From NCBI RefSeq assembly GCF_000503215.1, contig NZ_AYTD01000012.1:97760-161759 (forward strand): a stretch of 64,000 nucleotides of DNA, in the 5' to 3' direction. The notes beneath the pieces were generated by a model that made no database searches, was not told the origin of the DNA, and saw only the letters and a list, made by a program, of their open reading frames with translations. This stretch comes from Pseudomonas canadensis. GTDB lineage: Bacteria; Pseudomonadota; Gammaproteobacteria; Pseudomonadales; Pseudomonadaceae. Position 1 is the first letter of the stretch; every line of letters begins with the position of its first letter. A program made the translations under genes and the position numbers. Shown one piece after another: positions 51,674-61,890 of the stretch.

Positions 51674-54193
51674 TTAAATCAGCTCTCGGGCCAGGAACGG
51701 CGCAGTCCGGCTCACCTTGCTTTTCGCAACTTTCTGCGGCGTACCACTGACAACCACCTTACCCCCCAAATCCCCCGCCCCCGGCCCGATATCAATTACC
51801 CAATCACTCTGCGCCACCACGCGCATCTCATGCTCCACCACAACCACCGTATGCCCCGCGTCCACCAAGTGATTCAACTGGCTGAGCAAACGGTCCACAT
51901 CCCGTGGATGCAGCCCGGTGGTCGGCTCATCCAACACATACAAGGTCGCGCCCCGCGCATTACGTTGCAGCTCAGTCGCCAGTTTGATGCGCTGCGCTTC
52001 ACCGCCCGACAGCTCAGTGGCCGGTTGGCCCAGGCGCAGGTAGCCCAGGCCGATATCCCGCAGCACCAGCAACGGGCGCAGTACGCTCGGTTGTTCGGCG
52101 AACACGTCCACCGCTTGCTCCACCGTCAGCCCCAGCACTTGGGCGATGGTCAAGCCTTGCCATGTCACCGACAGGGTCTCTGGGTTGTAGCGCGCTCCAT
52201 GACAGGTCGGGCACGGTGCGTACACGCTCGGCATGAACAACAACTCGACACTGACAAAACCTTCCCCTTCGCAATTCGGGCAACGGCCCTTGGCGACGTT
52301 GAAGGAGAATTGCCCGGCATCGTAATGACGCTTCTTCGCCGCCGGTGTGGCCGCGAACAGCTTGCGCACGTTGTCGAACAGGCCGGTATAGGTCGCCAGG
52401 TTCGAGCGCGGTGTGCGGCCGATGGGCTTCTGATCCACCTGTACCAGGCGGCGGATGTGCTCCAGCCCGGCTTTGATGTACCCGCCACTGGTTTGCGGCG
52501 CGTCGTCTTCCAGGCTTGGTTCTTCGTCATTTTCCACGGCGCGCCCGAGACCGGCGCCCACCAGTTCCAGCAGGGCCTGGCTGACCAGGCTGGACTTGCC
52601 CGACCCGGAAATGCCGGTGACCGCGGTGAAGCAGCCCAGCGGAAAATCGACGTTCAGATCCTTGAGATTATTGCGCGTCAGCCCTTGCAGTTTCAGCCAG
52701 CCGGTGGGCTCGCGGCGCGCCTGGTTCGGCGCGCGTTTTTCTGCGAACAGGTACTCACGGGTCTGCGACGCCTCGATTTGCGCAAGCCCTGCGGGCGGGC
52801 CGCTGTACAGCACCTGCCCGCCCTGTTCGCCGGCCGCCGGGCCGACGTCGATCAGCCAATCGGCGCGGCGCATGGTTTCCAGGTCATGTTCCACCACAAA
52901 CAATGAATTGCCCGCGGCTTTCAAACGCTCCAGGGCGGTGAACAACGCCTCGCCATCCGCCGGATGCAGACCCGCCGAGGGTTCATCCAGCACGTAAATC
53001 ACGCCGAACAACTGCGAGCCCAGTTGTGTGGCCAAACGCAGCCGCTGCAACTCCCCGGACGACAAGGTCGGCGTACTGCGCTCCAGGGACAGATAACCCA
53101 GGCCCAACTCGGTCAACGTGCTGACCCGCTCCAGCAAATCCTGGGCAATACGCTGCGCCGCAAGACGTTTTTCCACCGACAGTTTCATCGTGTCCTGGCC
53201 CGCCGCCACCGGCCGCAGCAACTCGGCCAAGCGCGTCAATGACAACTGCGACAACTCACCGATGTCCACCCCGGCAAACTTCACCGACAGCGCGGCCTTG
53301 GTCAGGCGTTTGCCTTCGCACAACGGGCAGGCGCTGCCCTGCATGAACTGCGAGACGCGCTTCTTCATCAGCGCGCTCTGGGTGTGGGCAAAGGTGTGCA
53401 GTATGTAGCGCCGGGCGCCCATGAAAGTGCCTTGGTAGCTCGGCTCCAGTTTGCGCTTGAGCGCATCGCGGGTCTGTTCCGGAGTAAAGCCAGCGTAGAC
53501 CGGTGCGGTGGGGGTCTCTTCGGTGAACAGGATCCAGTCGCGCTGCTTTTTCGGCAGGTCACGCCACGGGATATCCACGTCGTAGCCCAGGGTCACCAGG
53601 ATGTCCCGCTGGTTCTGGCCTTGCCACGCCAATGGCCAGGACGCCACTGCACGCTGGCGGATGGTCAACGAAGGGTCCGGCACCATCAACGCTTCGGTCA
53701 CTTCATACACACGGCCCAGGCCATGGCATTGCGGACACGCGCCCTGGGGAAGGTTCGGCGAGAAGTCCTCGGCATACAGCATCGGTTGTCCCGGCGGATA
53801 GCTGCCAGCACGGGAGTACAACATGCGGATCAGGCTCGACAACGTCGTCACGCTGCCCACCGACGAGCGCGCACTCGGCGTACCGCGCTGCTGTTGCAGG
53901 GCCACGGCGGGCGGCAGGCCTTCGATGCTGTCCACGTCCGGCACACCGACCTGGTCGATCAGCCGTCGCGCATACGGCGCCACCGACTCGAAATAACGCC
54001 GCTGCGCCTCGGCATACACCGTGGAAAACGCCAGGGACGACTTGCCGGAACCCGATACACCGGTAAACACCACCAGGGCATCCCGGGGAATATCCACATC
54101 GACGTTACGCAGGTTGTGCTCGCGGGCGCCGCGCACGCGGACGAAGCCGCTTTGCTGGGCAGTGATCGCTGGGATGTTGCGCTGTGAAGTCAT
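51674..54193 (-). CDS. uvrA2: UvrA2-like excinuclease ATPase
   Basis: 839 residues from the ATG at 54193, shorter than standard UvrA (about 940). Two ABC domains: GVSGSGKSS with LSSGELQRLRL, and GISGSGKSS with LSGGEAQRIKL. Zinc-finger cysteines CPQCHGLGRV, CPLCEGK, and CPNCEGEGF/CPTCHG. The shortening fits class-II UvrA paralogues that lack the UvrB-binding domain and are linked to drug or damage tolerance. The ATG overlaps the kinase stop (ATGA), so the two are coupled. Confidence 0.9.
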   Translation of the reverse strand: MTSQRNIPAITAQQSGFVRVRGAREHNLRNVDVDIPRDALVVFTGVSGSGKSSLAFSTVYAEAQRRYFESVAPYARRLIDQVGVPDVDSIEGLPPAVALQQQRGTPSARSSVGSVTTLSSLIRMLYSRAGSYPPGQPMLYAEDFSPNLPQGACPQCHGLGRVYEVTEALMVPDPSLTIRQRAVASWPLAWQGQNQRDILVTLGYDVDIPWRDLPKKQRDWILFTEETPTAPVYAGFTPEQTRDALKRKLEPSYQGTFMGARRYILHTFAHTQSALMKKRVSQFMQGSACPLCEGKRLTKAALSVKFAGVDIGELSQLSLTRLAELLRPVAAGQDTMKLSVEKRLAAQRIAQDLLERVSTLTELGLGYLSLERSTPTLSSGELQRLRLATQLGSQLFGVIYVLDEPSAGLHPADGEALFTALERLKAAGNSLFVVEHDLETMRRADWLIDVGPAAGEQGGQVLYSGPPAGLAQIEASQTREYLFAEKRAPNQARREPTGWLKLQGLTRNNLKDLNVDFPLGCFTAVTGISGSGKSSLVSQALLELVGAGLGRAVENDEEPSLEDDAPQTSGGYIKAGLEHIRRLVQVDQKPIGRTPRSNLATYTGLFDNVRKLFAATPAAKKRHYDAGQFSFNVAKGRCPNCEGEGFVSVELLFMPSVYAPCPTCHGARYNPETLSVTWQGLTIAQVLGLTVEQAVDVFAEQPSVLRPLLVLRDIGLGYLRLGQPATELSGGEAQRIKLATELQRNARGATLYVLDEPTTGLHPRDVDRLLSQLNHLVDAGHTVVVVEHEMRVVAQSDWVIDIGPGAGDLGGKVVVSGTPQKVAKSKVSRTAPFLARELI

Positions 54194-55905
54194 GGACAAC
54201 CTTGTCGGGCGGTGAGCACGCTGCGCACCCGTTGCGTCAGGGCTTCGGGGCTGTAGGGCTTGCTCAGCAGATGAATTTCGGCGCTCAGCAGGTGATTGCT
54301 GGAGAGAATGTCACGCGTATGGCCGGAGGTGAACAACACTGCAACTGGAGGACTCTGTGCACGGGCCCAGTCGGCCAGGTCGGTGCTTTTGACGCGGCCA
54401 GGCATGACCACATCGGTGAAGATCAGCTCCGGCTGCAAACCGGCTTGCAGCTTTTGCATGGCCTGGTCGCCGTCATCCGCCGTGAGCACGGTGTAGCCGG
54501 ACTGTTCAAGCAGCTCGACGACGGTCAGGCGCACGCCTTCATTGTCCTCGACCACCAGGATGGTTTCCTGGCCGCCACTCTGAGGGATCTGATCGATATG
54601 CACATCAAGGCTTTCCGGCTCCAGGCTGTGGGGGAAATACATCTGCACCACAGAACCCTTGCCCTCCTCGCTCCACATCTCCACATGCCCGCCACTCTGG
54701 CGCACAAAGCCGAACACCATGCTCAACCCGAGGCCGGTGCCATGGCCTTCGCGCTTGGTAGTGAAAAAGGGTTCGAACGCCCGTTTCAACGTGGACTCGG
54801 ACATGCCGACACCGGTGTCGATCACCGCCAGCCGCACATATTCGCCAGGCTTGATGCTTTTGCCCACACAATCGTCCGGGTTGAGGATGATGTTTTCGCC
54901 GGTAATACGGATCACGCCTTCGCCCTGCATGGCGTCCCGGGCGTTGATCGCCAGGTTGAGCAGCGCATTTTCCAGCTGATTGCGGTCGACGTTGATAAAC
55001 CAGGAGTCCTGGGGCAATTGCACATCGATATGGATGGTTTCCCCCAGCGCCCGTTGCAGCAGTTCGCCAAGACCCGCGTAGATGCGTTGCGGGTTATACA
55101 CCGCCGGCGACAAGGGTTGGCGACGGGCAAACGCAAGCAACTGCGACGACAGCTTGGCCCCGCGTTCCACCGCCGCAATGGCCGCGGCGACACGGCGCTG
55201 CACCTGGGCGTTGTCCGGTTCATGGCGAGCCAGCAAATGCAGGTTGCCGGCGATCACTTGCAGCAGGTTATTGAAGTCGTGGGCCACGCCACCGGTCAGG
55301 CCGCCGATGGCTTCGAGTTTCTGCGACTGGCGCAGTTGGTCCTCGGCAGCGGAACGCGCGTGCACCTCAGCGGCGACCCGTTGCTCCAGGTTATGCGTGA
55401 GTTCCTGGCGCACCTGTTCGGACTTCACCAGTTCGGTGGTCTCCACCACAATCGCCAATACCCCGGCCGGTTGCTGGTTGTCGCCGGCGACCGGGCTGTA
55501 ATACAGGTCCAGCCACACGGTTTCCGGCTTGCCATTGCGCAAAAGCACCAGGTCCTTGTTGTTGAACGACAGGGTGCCGCCGGCCAGGCAGGTATCCATC
55601 ACATGGCGGTTGAACTCGGCGACTTCCGGCCAACCCAACTCTACCGGCGTCCCCAACAGGTACGGGTGGCGGCCACCGGCAAAGGCCGAGTAGCTGTCGT
55701 TGTAGATCATGTACCCCCATTGGCCCCACAGCATCACCATGGGCACCGGTGACGCCAGCATCATCTGCACGGTGCAGGTCAGGCTGGTGGACCATTGGTC
55801 GATAGGGCCCAGGTCGGTGGTTGCCCAATCGAAGTCGCGGATACGCTGGGCCATTTCTCCGGCCCAACCTTCACAGCCGTGGGGGTTGGATAAAAATTGC
55901 ATCAT
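54190..55905 (-). CDS. Hybrid sensor histidine kinase/response regulator
   Basis: 571 residues from the first of two tandem ATGs (55905). No membrane helix. A PAS-like sensor (about 35-160, MVMLWGQWGYMIYNDSYSAFAGGRHPYLLG), then a short coiled coil, HisKA with H209 in GGVAHDFNNLLQ, and a HATPase domain: N-box around 313, G1 DTGVGM 363-368, G2 GHGTGLGLS 388-396. The C-terminal receiver has the phospho-acceptor D498 in LIFTDVVMPG. Cytosolic. It is 106 bp downstream of dnaE2 and coupled to uvrA2, which is unusual company; its output partner is unknown. Confidence 0.93.
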   Translation of the reverse strand: MMQFLSNPHGCEGWAGEMAQRIRDFDWATTDLGPIDQWSTSLTCTVQMMLASPVPMVMLWGQWGYMIYNDSYSAFAGGRHPYLLGTPVELGWPEVAEFNRHVMDTCLAGGTLSFNNKDLVLLRNGKPETVWLDLYYSPVAGDNQQPAGVLAIVVETTELVKSEQVRQELTHNLEQRVAAEVHARSAAEDQLRQSQKLEAIGGLTGGVAHDFNNLLQVIAGNLHLLARHEPDNAQVQRRVAAAIAAVERGAKLSSQLLAFARRQPLSPAVYNPQRIYAGLGELLQRALGETIHIDVQLPQDSWFINVDRNQLENALLNLAINARDAMQGEGVIRITGENIILNPDDCVGKSIKPGEYVRLAVIDTGVGMSESTLKRAFEPFFTTKREGHGTGLGLSMVFGFVRQSGGHVEMWSEEGKGSVVQMYFPHSLEPESLDVHIDQIPQSGGQETILVVEDNEGVRLTVVELLEQSGYTVLTADDGDQAMQKLQAGLQPELIFTDVVMPGRVKSTDLADWARAQSPPVAVLFTSGHTRDILSSNHLLSAEIHLLSKPYSPEALTQRVRSVLTARQGCP

Positions 55906-56011
55906 TGAACTCTGCGCAAAGAAAGGACAGCCGCAAAATTTGGAGCGCACCAGGGCCGGATGGTTTCATCTTGTATAACTTAGGGGGTAATGGCCGCAGA
56001 AGCCACTGCCC

Positions 56012-59000
56012 CTAATGAAAATCCCGGCTGCGCACATGGATGCCTTCCAGCAATGGCGTCAGGTCGGTAAGGCGCCCGGCAATCAGGTGCCGCACTTCGC
56101 CCACCGCTTCCCAGCGACCGTCTACTTTCAACAACCGCGAGCCCACCAATGCCTGGCGTTGACGCTCAGCCAGGTCACGCCAGACCACCACATTGAGGTT
56201 GCCGAATTCATCTTCCAGGGTGACAAAGGTCACCCCACTGGCCGTGCCGGGACGTTGTCGACCAGTAACCAGCCCGGCGACACTGACATTACGCCCATGC
56301 TCCACCGCCATCAGCTCCTGGGAACTGCGACAGCGCCGCTTGCGCAGTTCCGCACGCAACAACGCCAACGGATGCGGCCCCAGGGTGGTGCCGACCGTGG
56401 CGTAGTCGGCGTGCAGGTCCTCACCCACGGTGGGCGTCGGCAATTCCACCACGGCTTCGTCCGGGCTCGGCAGGCCGGCAAACAGCCCGAGTTGCTTGTG
56501 TACGCCGGCCACTTCCCAACGCGCCTTGTGTCGGTTGCCAGCCAGGGCGCGCAAGGCGCCGGCATCCGCCAGCAGTGCCTGGGCGCGTGCATCCAGCCCG
56601 GCACGCTCGTCCAGGTCGGCAATATCGCTGAACGCCCGGCGCTGGCGTGCGCTTTCGATGCGCCGCGCATCTTCTTCGCGAAACCCCGCGATCATGCGCA
56701 AGCCCATGCGAATCGCCGGCTGTGCGCCGTCAATCGGCTCCAGGCTGCAATCCCAGTCGCTGGCCTGCACGTCCACCGGGCGGATCTGCAAGCGATGGCG
56801 CCGCGCGTCCTGCAGGATCTGGTCCGGACTGTAGAAACCCATGGGCCAGCTGTTGATCAGCGCACAGGCAAACGCCGCCGGCTCATGGCACTTGAGCCAG
56901 CAACTGGCGTAGGTCAACAAGGCGAAACTGGCCGCGTGGGACTCGGGGAAACCGTAGCTACCAAAACCCTTGATCTGCTCGAAAATCTGCGCGGCAAAGG
57001 CCTCGCTGTAGCCGTTTTTCAGCATGCCGGTGCGCAGGCGCGCCTGGTGCGGTTCCAGGCCACCGTGGCGTTTCCAGGCGGCCATGGAGCGGCGCAACTG
57101 GTCAGCCTCGCCGGGGCCATAATCGGCGGCGACCATGGCGATCTGCATCACCTGTTCCTGGAACAGCGGAATGCCCAGGGTGCGCTCCAGCACCACTTTC
57201 AGTTCGGGTGACGGATACGTGGTGGCCTCCTCCTTGTTCCGCCGTCGCAAGTACGGGTGCACCATGCCACCCTGGATCGGCCCCGGCCTCACGATAGCGA
57301 CCTCGATCACCAGGTCATAGAACGTTTGCGGCTTGAGCCTGGGCAGCATCGACATCTGCGCCCGCGACTCGATCTGGAACACACCGATGGTATCGGCCTT
57401 GCTGATCATCGCGTAGGTGGCCGGGTCTTCCTTGGGTACCGACGCCAGGCTCATGTCACGGTTGCGATGGCGGCGCAGCAGGTCGAAACAGCGGCGGATC
57501 GCGCTGAGCATGCCCAAGGCCAGGATGTCCACCTTAAGCAGGCCGACGGCGTCGAGGTCGTCTTTGTCCCACTGGATGATGGTGCGCTCGGCCATGGCGG
57601 CATTTTCCACCGGCACCAGGGTGTCCAGCGGGTATTCGGAAATCACGAAGCCACCAGGGTGCTGGGACAGGTGCCGGGGGAAGCCGATCAATTGCTGGGT
57701 GAGCGTGAGCACGCGGCGCAGGATCGGGCTGTCGGGGTCGAAGCCGCCTTCGCGCAGGCGCTCCAGCGGAGGCGCGTCGTCACTCCAGCGCCCGCAGCAG
57801 TCGGCCAGGGCATTGATCTGATCCGGCGGCAACCCCAGGGCCTTGGCCACATCGCGCACCGCGCCGGACGCGTGGTAACTGCTGACCACCGCCGTCAACG
57901 CCGCGCGGGTACGGCCGTAGCGCTGGAACACGTACTGCAGCACTTCTTCGCGGCGTTCGTGCTCGAAGTCCACGTCGATATCCGGCGGCTCATTGCGCTC
58001 CCTGGAAAGAAAACGCTCGAACAGCATGCTGGTCAGGCTCGGGTCGATCTCGGTGATGCCCAAGGCAAAACACACCGCCGAGTTGGCCGCCGAGCCGCGC
58101 CCCTGGCACAGGATCGACCGGCTGCGAGCGAACTGCACAATGTCGTGCACCGTGAGGAAGTAGCTTTCGTAACCCAACTCGCCGATCAACTCCAGCTCGC
58201 TGTTGATCTGCTGCAAGGTCTTGGCGTCGACACCCTGCGGCCAACGTTTGGCGATGCCTTCTTCGGTCACGGCGCGCAGCCAGGATTCGGCGTCGTGACC
58301 TTCAGGCACCAGTTCCCGTGGGTAGTGATAGCGCAATTGGCTGAGGTCGAAGGTGCAGCGGCGGGCAATGGCCTGGGTTTCGTCGAGCAACGACGCGGGG
58401 TACAGCGCGCTTAACGCCTCCAGGCTGCGCAGGTGCCGCTCGCCATTGGGGTGCAGCCGCGTGCCGGCTTCGGCCACCGGAACGTGATGGCGGATGGCGG
58501 TCATGGTGTCTTGCAGGGCGCGGCGGCCACGCGCATGCATATGCACATCGCCGCAGGCCACAGCTGGGATATGCAGGCTGGCGGCCAATTGCAGGCGTTG
58601 TTCCAGGTGGCGAGCATCGTCCTGACCGCAGTGCAGGTGCACCGCCAGCCACAGGCGTTGCGCGAAGGTCCGGCACAGCCATTGGACGTCGGCCTGGGTG
58701 TCGCTGTCTTCGGCCACCCACAGCGCCAGCAGGCCGGGCAGCGGTTGCTCGAAGTCCTCGCGCAGCAGGCGATAGCGGCCTTTTTCGGCGCGCCGCCGGG
58801 CCAGGGTGATCAAGCGGCACAGGTGCTGGTAGCCGCTGAGGTCTTCCACCAGCAGCACCAGTTTCGGGCCGTTGTCGATACGCATCTCGCTGCCAATGAT
58901 CAGCGGCAGCTCCACCGCCTTCGCCGCCTGCCAGGCGCGCACAATACCCGACAAGGTGCATTCGTCGGTGATTGCCAGGGCGCTGTAGCCTTGGCGCTTG

Positions 59001-59083
59001 GCGCGTTCGAACAGTTCCAGCGCACTGGAGGCGCCACGCTGGAAGCTGAAATTGGACAGGCAGTGCAACTCGGCGTAGCTCAT
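56012..59083 (-). CDS. dnaE2: Error-prone DNA polymerase (DnaE2/ImuC)
   Basis: 1023 residues from the ATG at 59083 ([28 protein letters not shown]), the PHP-domain start of DnaE2. Polymerase core: [26 protein letters not shown] and [25 protein letters not shown], with the catalytic aspartates. The C-terminal OB-fold is followed by no tau-binding tail, as expected. DnaE2 carries out mutagenic translesion synthesis with ImuA and ImuB. It is separated from imuB by 127 bp containing a REP doublet; the genes are otherwise in the usual order. Confidence 0.95.
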   Translation of the reverse strand: MSYAELHCLSNFSFQRGASSALELFERAKRQGYSALAITDECTLSGIVRAWQAAKAVELPLIIGSEMRIDNGPKLVLLVEDLSGYQHLCRLITLARRRAEKGRYRLLREDFEQPLPGLLALWVAEDSDTQADVQWLCRTFAQRLWLAVHLHCGQDDARHLEQRLQLAASLHIPAVACGDVHMHARGRRALQDTMTAIRHHVPVAEAGTRLHPNGERHLRSLEALSALYPASLLDETQAIARRCTFDLSQLRYHYPRELVPEGHDAESWLRAVTEEGIAKRWPQGVDAKTLQQINSELELIGELGYESYFLTVHDIVQFARSRSILCQGRGSAANSAVCFALGITEIDPSLTSMLFERFLSRERNEPPDIDVDFEHERREEVLQYVFQRYGRTRAALTAVVSSYHASGAVRDVAKALGLPPDQINALADCCGRWSDDAPPLERLREGGFDPDSPILRRVLTLTQQLIGFPRHLSQHPGGFVISEYPLDTLVPVENAAMAERTIIQWDKDDLDAVGLLKVDILALGMLSAIRRCFDLLRRHRNRDMSLASVPKEDPATYAMISKADTIGVFQIESRAQMSMLPRLKPQTFYDLVIEVAIVRPGPIQGGMVHPYLRRRNKEEATTYPSPELKVVLERTLGIPLFQEQVMQIAMVAADYGPGEADQLRRSMAAWKRHGGLEPHQARLRTGMLKNGYSEAFAAQIFEQIKGFGSYGFPESHAASFALLTYASCWLKCHEPAAFACALINSWPMGFYSPDQILQDARRHRLQIRPVDVQASDWDCSLEPIDGAQPAIRMGLRMIAGFREEDARRIESARQRRAFSDIADLDERAGLDARAQALLADAGALRALAGNRHKARWEVAGVHKQLGLFAGLPSPDEAVVELPTPTVGEDLHADYATVGTTLGPHPLALLRAELRKRRCRSSQELMAVEHGRNVSVAGLVTGRQRPGTASGVTFVTLEDEFGNLNVVVWRDLAERQRQALVGSRLLKVDGRWEAVGEVRHLIAGRLTDLTPLLEGIHVRSRDFH

Positions 59084-59096
59084 GACCACCACCCCC

Positions 59097-59196
59097 TGTA
59101 GAAGCCGGCTTGCCGGCGAGGGTCGTCAACGATAACGCGGACAGCCAGGCAGAACGCGGTGCCTATGGTTTTTTCGCCGGCAAGCCGGCTCCTACA
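59097..59196. repeat. REP doublet between imuB and dnaE2
   Basis: Arms at about 59097-59120 and 59174-59196, with the core GAAGCCGGCTTGCCGGCGA / TCGCCGGCAAGCCGGCTCC. The spacer resembles that of the doublet at 51212-51325, so both come from one REP family. It interrupts the mutagenesis operon and could affect dnaE2 expression relative to imuAB. Confidence 0.88.
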
Positions 59197-59210
59197 AAGG
59201 GAGGGTGTGT

Positions 59211-60623
59211 TCATGAGAACCAGCCTTGCAGCCACAATCCATCACTTTGCCCGACAGTGCGAAAGGCCCAGCCTTGCTGGCCGGCGCGGGTCTGGATCAG
59301 GTAGTAGTCACGACGAACATCGGCGCCGTCCCACCAGCCGGACTCGATGCGTTCCGGCCCCATGAGGATCTGCACGCCCTGCTCGCCCAGCAAGGTCGGT
59401 TCGTTCAGCAGCCAGCCGGGGCGCTGCACTTTGTTCAAGGTTGGGCATGGGGTTTTATCCGCTGCCGCTTGCCAGGCGCATTCGGGGCGGTGGTCGGCGT
59501 GAAAGCGCAAGCCCTGCACCGCCTCATCGCCCAAGCGGGCACGCAGGCGTTCGCGCAGTTGCTCCCACGGCAGGGTTTGTTGCGGGCGGTCGTCGAACAG
59601 GTCCTGGCGCTGGGGCACAAACACCGGCAGGTCCTGGGCCACCAGGCGAAAGCCGCGTACCGGTGAGGTAACTTGCACCTGCTCCAGACGGCCACGGGCC
59701 AATTCAAACAGCATCGCCGGTTCGCGTTCGGCACTGAGCAGGCCGACCTTGATCACGCTGTCGGGCGCCTGGGCGTGTTCAAGATGCAGGTCGAAACGCT
59801 GCACGCCACTGTCGCGGCCACACAGGAACGCGGACAGATCGCCAGTCAAACGCCTTAACGGAAACAGCAGCGCCTGATGGGATTGCACGTCGAAATTCAG
59901 CTCGATACGCACATCAAACCGGTCCGGCGGCTGATAGAACGCCAAGGCCAGCGGCCGCTGCCCAGCCAGTGCATCCAGATGCTTGAGCAGGCCGGCCTCA
60001 AAGCGCCGTGCCAGGGTATGCCGAGGCAGCGCCTGCACTTGGGCCAATGTGCGCAGGCCCATGCGCGACAAAGCCGTGGCGGCCTGCGGATCGAGGCCGG
60101 CGCGGTCGATGGGCAGCGGCGCCAGGGCCTGCATCAAGCCGTCATCCTGCACCGCCAGGCCATCGTAGATATTTGCCAGCACCCGCGCCGCCGCCGGGTT
60201 GGGCGCAGCGACTATTCGGTGACGAAAACCCAGTTCGGTCAATTCCTTGCGCAAGCGCGCTTCGAAGCGCGACCAAGGGCCGAACAGCCCCAGACTCGAC
60301 TCGATCTCGAACAACAAGGCACGCGGATAGTACAGGCTGACCTGGGAGCTGAACTGATAGGCCCAGGCAGCGAGGAACTGCTGGTAGCGTTCGATTTCGG
60401 CGGGATCATATTCGGCGCTGGCAAAGGTCTTGACCAGGGCATGCGCCGCCGTCAGGGATTGACCGGGACGCAAGCCCAGGGCACGGGCGGCATCGTTGAC
60501 GGTTTGCAGCAGACGGCGTTGCGGCGTGCCGGCCAGCAAGACCAGGGGTTGCTCCGGCTCGGGGTGCACACGCTGCACCCCGTCCAGCGCCAATTGCGGG
60601 AAGACAATACACACCCAACGCAT
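59211..60623 (-). CDS. imuB: ImuB, catalytically inactive Y-family polymerase homologue
   Basis: 470 residues from the ATG at 60623, which gives MRWVCIVFPQLALDGV. The Y-family active-site aspartates are absent: the first is replaced in IVFPQLALDGV and the second region reads YPRALLFEIESSLGLFG. A tail with PRGF/FVPQR elements is present for beta-clamp contact. ImuB is a hub that brings ImuA and DnaE2 to the replication fork during SOS. Seven bases after the imuA stop. The open frame upstream of the ATG is not conserved. Confidence 0.93.
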   Translation of the reverse strand: MRWVCIVFPQLALDGVQRVHPEPEQPLVLLAGTPQRRLLQTVNDAARALGLRPGQSLTAAHALVKTFASAEYDPAEIERYQQFLAAWAYQFSSQVSLYYPRALLFEIESSLGLFGPWSRFEARLRKELTELGFRHRIVAAPNPAAARVLANIYDGLAVQDDGLMQALAPLPIDRAGLDPQAATALSRMGLRTLAQVQALPRHTLARRFEAGLLKHLDALAGQRPLALAFYQPPDRFDVRIELNFDVQSHQALLFPLRRLTGDLSAFLCGRDSGVQRFDLHLEHAQAPDSVIKVGLLSAEREPAMLFELARGRLEQVQVTSPVRGFRLVAQDLPVFVPQRQDLFDDRPQQTLPWEQLRERLRARLGDEAVQGLRFHADHRPECAWQAAADKTPCPTLNKVQRPGWLLNEPTLLGEQGVQILMGPERIESGWWDGADVRRDYYLIQTRAGQQGWAFRTVGQSDGLWLQGWFS

Positions 60624-60630
60624 GGCAACC

Positions 60631-61245
60631 TCAATGCCCCGCCAGTGCAATCGGCGCCGGATGGGCCAGGCCGCCCCGGCACTTGAGCACCCGCACCTGC
60701 GCAGGTTTGGCCTCCACGGCCAGGCGCAAGGCGGCCGGTGATGAATTGACCGCCTCACTCAAGGCACGCCAGGCAAAGGCCAGGGTCTGCCCGGTTTCCG
60801 CCGCCACTTGCAAGCGCCGCAGCGCGCGGTCATCAGCCTTGCGCGGCCAGCACAACACTGCACCGCAACTGCCGGAACGCAGGCATTGCTCCACCGCCCA
60901 CAAGGCATCGCGCTCCTCGGCCTGGATCACCGAAAGCAGGCGCAGATCCACCCCGGCGTTCTGCCAGGCATGCGGATAGGGCGTGTAGGGCGGCGCCACC
61001 AACACAATGCGCTCGCCCGCCTTTGACAAACGGGCCAGGGTTGGCAGCACCAGTTGCAGTTCACCCACCCCCTCCTTGGCCATGAGGATTTCACTCAAGG
61101 CCGCCTCCGGCCAGCCGCCCGTGGGCAATACAGCATCCAGCGCTGCCAGCCCGGTGGGATACACACTGGCCGGCGGCGCGGCGGGCCGGCCTTTCCAGAC
61201 ACGCCCGCCATTGAACAGCGTGTCCAGTGCAACCACGGCGCCCAT
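60631..61245 (-). CDS. imuA: ImuA, mutasome accessory protein
   Basis: 204 residues, RecA/SulA-like. MGAVVALDTLFNGGRVWKGRPAAPP precedes YPTGLAALDAVLPTGGWPEAALSEILMAKEGVGELQLVLPTLARL, the degenerate nucleotide-binding core. It supports ImuB and DnaE2 in damage-induced mutagenesis. The ATG overlaps the lexA stop by one base (TGATG), so translation is coupled. The C-terminal residues lead into imuB after 7 bp. Confidence 0.93.
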   Translation of the reverse strand: MGAVVALDTLFNGGRVWKGRPAAPPASVYPTGLAALDAVLPTGGWPEAALSEILMAKEGVGELQLVLPTLARLSKAGERIVLVAPPYTPYPHAWQNAGVDLRLLSVIQAEERDALWAVEQCLRSGSCGAVLCWPRKADDRALRRLQVAAETGQTLAFAWRALSEAVNSSPAALRLAVEAKPAQVRVLKCRGGLAHPAPIALAGH

Positions 61246-61853
61246 CAGCCTTGCCTCACCAAGCCGCAGAACACCCCTTCGATCGCCAGGTCCTGATCGG
61301 GCCCGACCACAATAGGTTGATACGCGGGGTTGCGCGGCAGCAAACGCACACTGTCGCCATGGCGTTCGAAACGCTTGATAGTCACTTCACCGTCCAGGCG
61401 CGCCACCACAATCTGCCCGTTCAAGGCCTCGGCACTGCGGCGCACGCCCACCAGATCGCCATCGAGAATACCGTCCTCGATCATCGAATCACCCTGCACG
61501 CGCAGCAGGTAATCCGGAGTTTTCGCGAAGGTCGATGGGTCGAGTTGCAGGCGGTTGTGCACTTCGGCATCGGCACCGATGGGCAAACCAGCAGCCACAC
61601 GGCCGAGCACCGGTACATCCAGCCATTCCGGACGCTTCGGTTGATTGAGCAGGCGAATACCGCGCGCCTGGTTCGGGTTGACCTCGATAAACCCGGCTTC
61701 CGTCAGCGCCAGCACGTGCTTGCGCGCCACGCTGCGCGAGGCAAAGCCGAACGCCTCGGCGATCTCGGCGAGGCTGGGAGGCTGGCCTTGCTGCGCGATG
61801 CGGTCGCGGATAAAGGTCAGGATGGCGGTACGGCGGGGGGTTAGAGTCGTCAT
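61245..61853 (-). CDS. lexA2: LexA2 repressor of the mutagenesis operon
   Basis: 202 residues from the ATG at 61853. The N-terminal winged helix is TPRRTAILTFIRDRIAQQGQPPSLAEIAEAFGFASRSVARKHVLALTEAGFI. The self-cleavage site A88-G89 (VAAGLP), S123 (GDSM) and K160 (VTIK) match E. coli A84-G85, S119 and K156 with a constant offset. The start choice depends on the promoter: the -10 and operator lie directly upstream of 61853, so 61862 is unlikely despite an AGGAG in front of it. First gene of lexA2-imuA-imuB-dnaE2. Confidence 0.95.
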   Translation of the reverse strand: MTTLTPRRTAILTFIRDRIAQQGQPPSLAEIAEAFGFASRSVARKHVLALTEAGFIEVNPNQARGIRLLNQPKRPEWLDVPVLGRVAAGLPIGADAEVHNRLQLDPSTFAKTPDYLLRVQGDSMIEDGILDGDLVGVRRSAEALNGQIVVARLDGEVTIKRFERHGDSVRLLPRNPAYQPIVVGPDQDLAIEGVFCGLVRQG

Positions 61854-61871
61854 GGAGTACATTTGTACTCC
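61854..61871 (-). promoter_or_regulatory. LexA2-type operator (perfect palindrome)
   Basis: GGAGTACATTTGTACTCC is an 18-bp palindrome with a 4-nt centre, matching the GTAC-N4-GTAC layout of pseudomonad LexA2 boxes. It covers the predicted -10 of lexA2, so LexA2 would block polymerase directly and autoregulate. Confidence 0.85.
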
Positions 61872-61890
61872 TGTGGGAATTTTCTGACAA
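61862..61890 (-). promoter_or_regulatory. lexA2 promoter (-35/-10), leaderless
   Basis: On the minus strand: TTGTCA (61885-61890), a 17-bp spacer, TACAAA (61862-61867). Transcription should start at about 61853-61855, i.e. on or next to the A of the ATG, leaving no leader. Confidence 0.7.

Noticed and set aside
54184..55752. Plus-strand open frame of 522 codons
   Set aside because: Antisense to the hybrid histidine kinase, which has every catalytic box.
61862..61872. AGGAG plus ATG as the lexA2 translation start
   Set aside because: The AGGAG is one arm of the LexA2 palindrome and lies upstream of the predicted transcription start.
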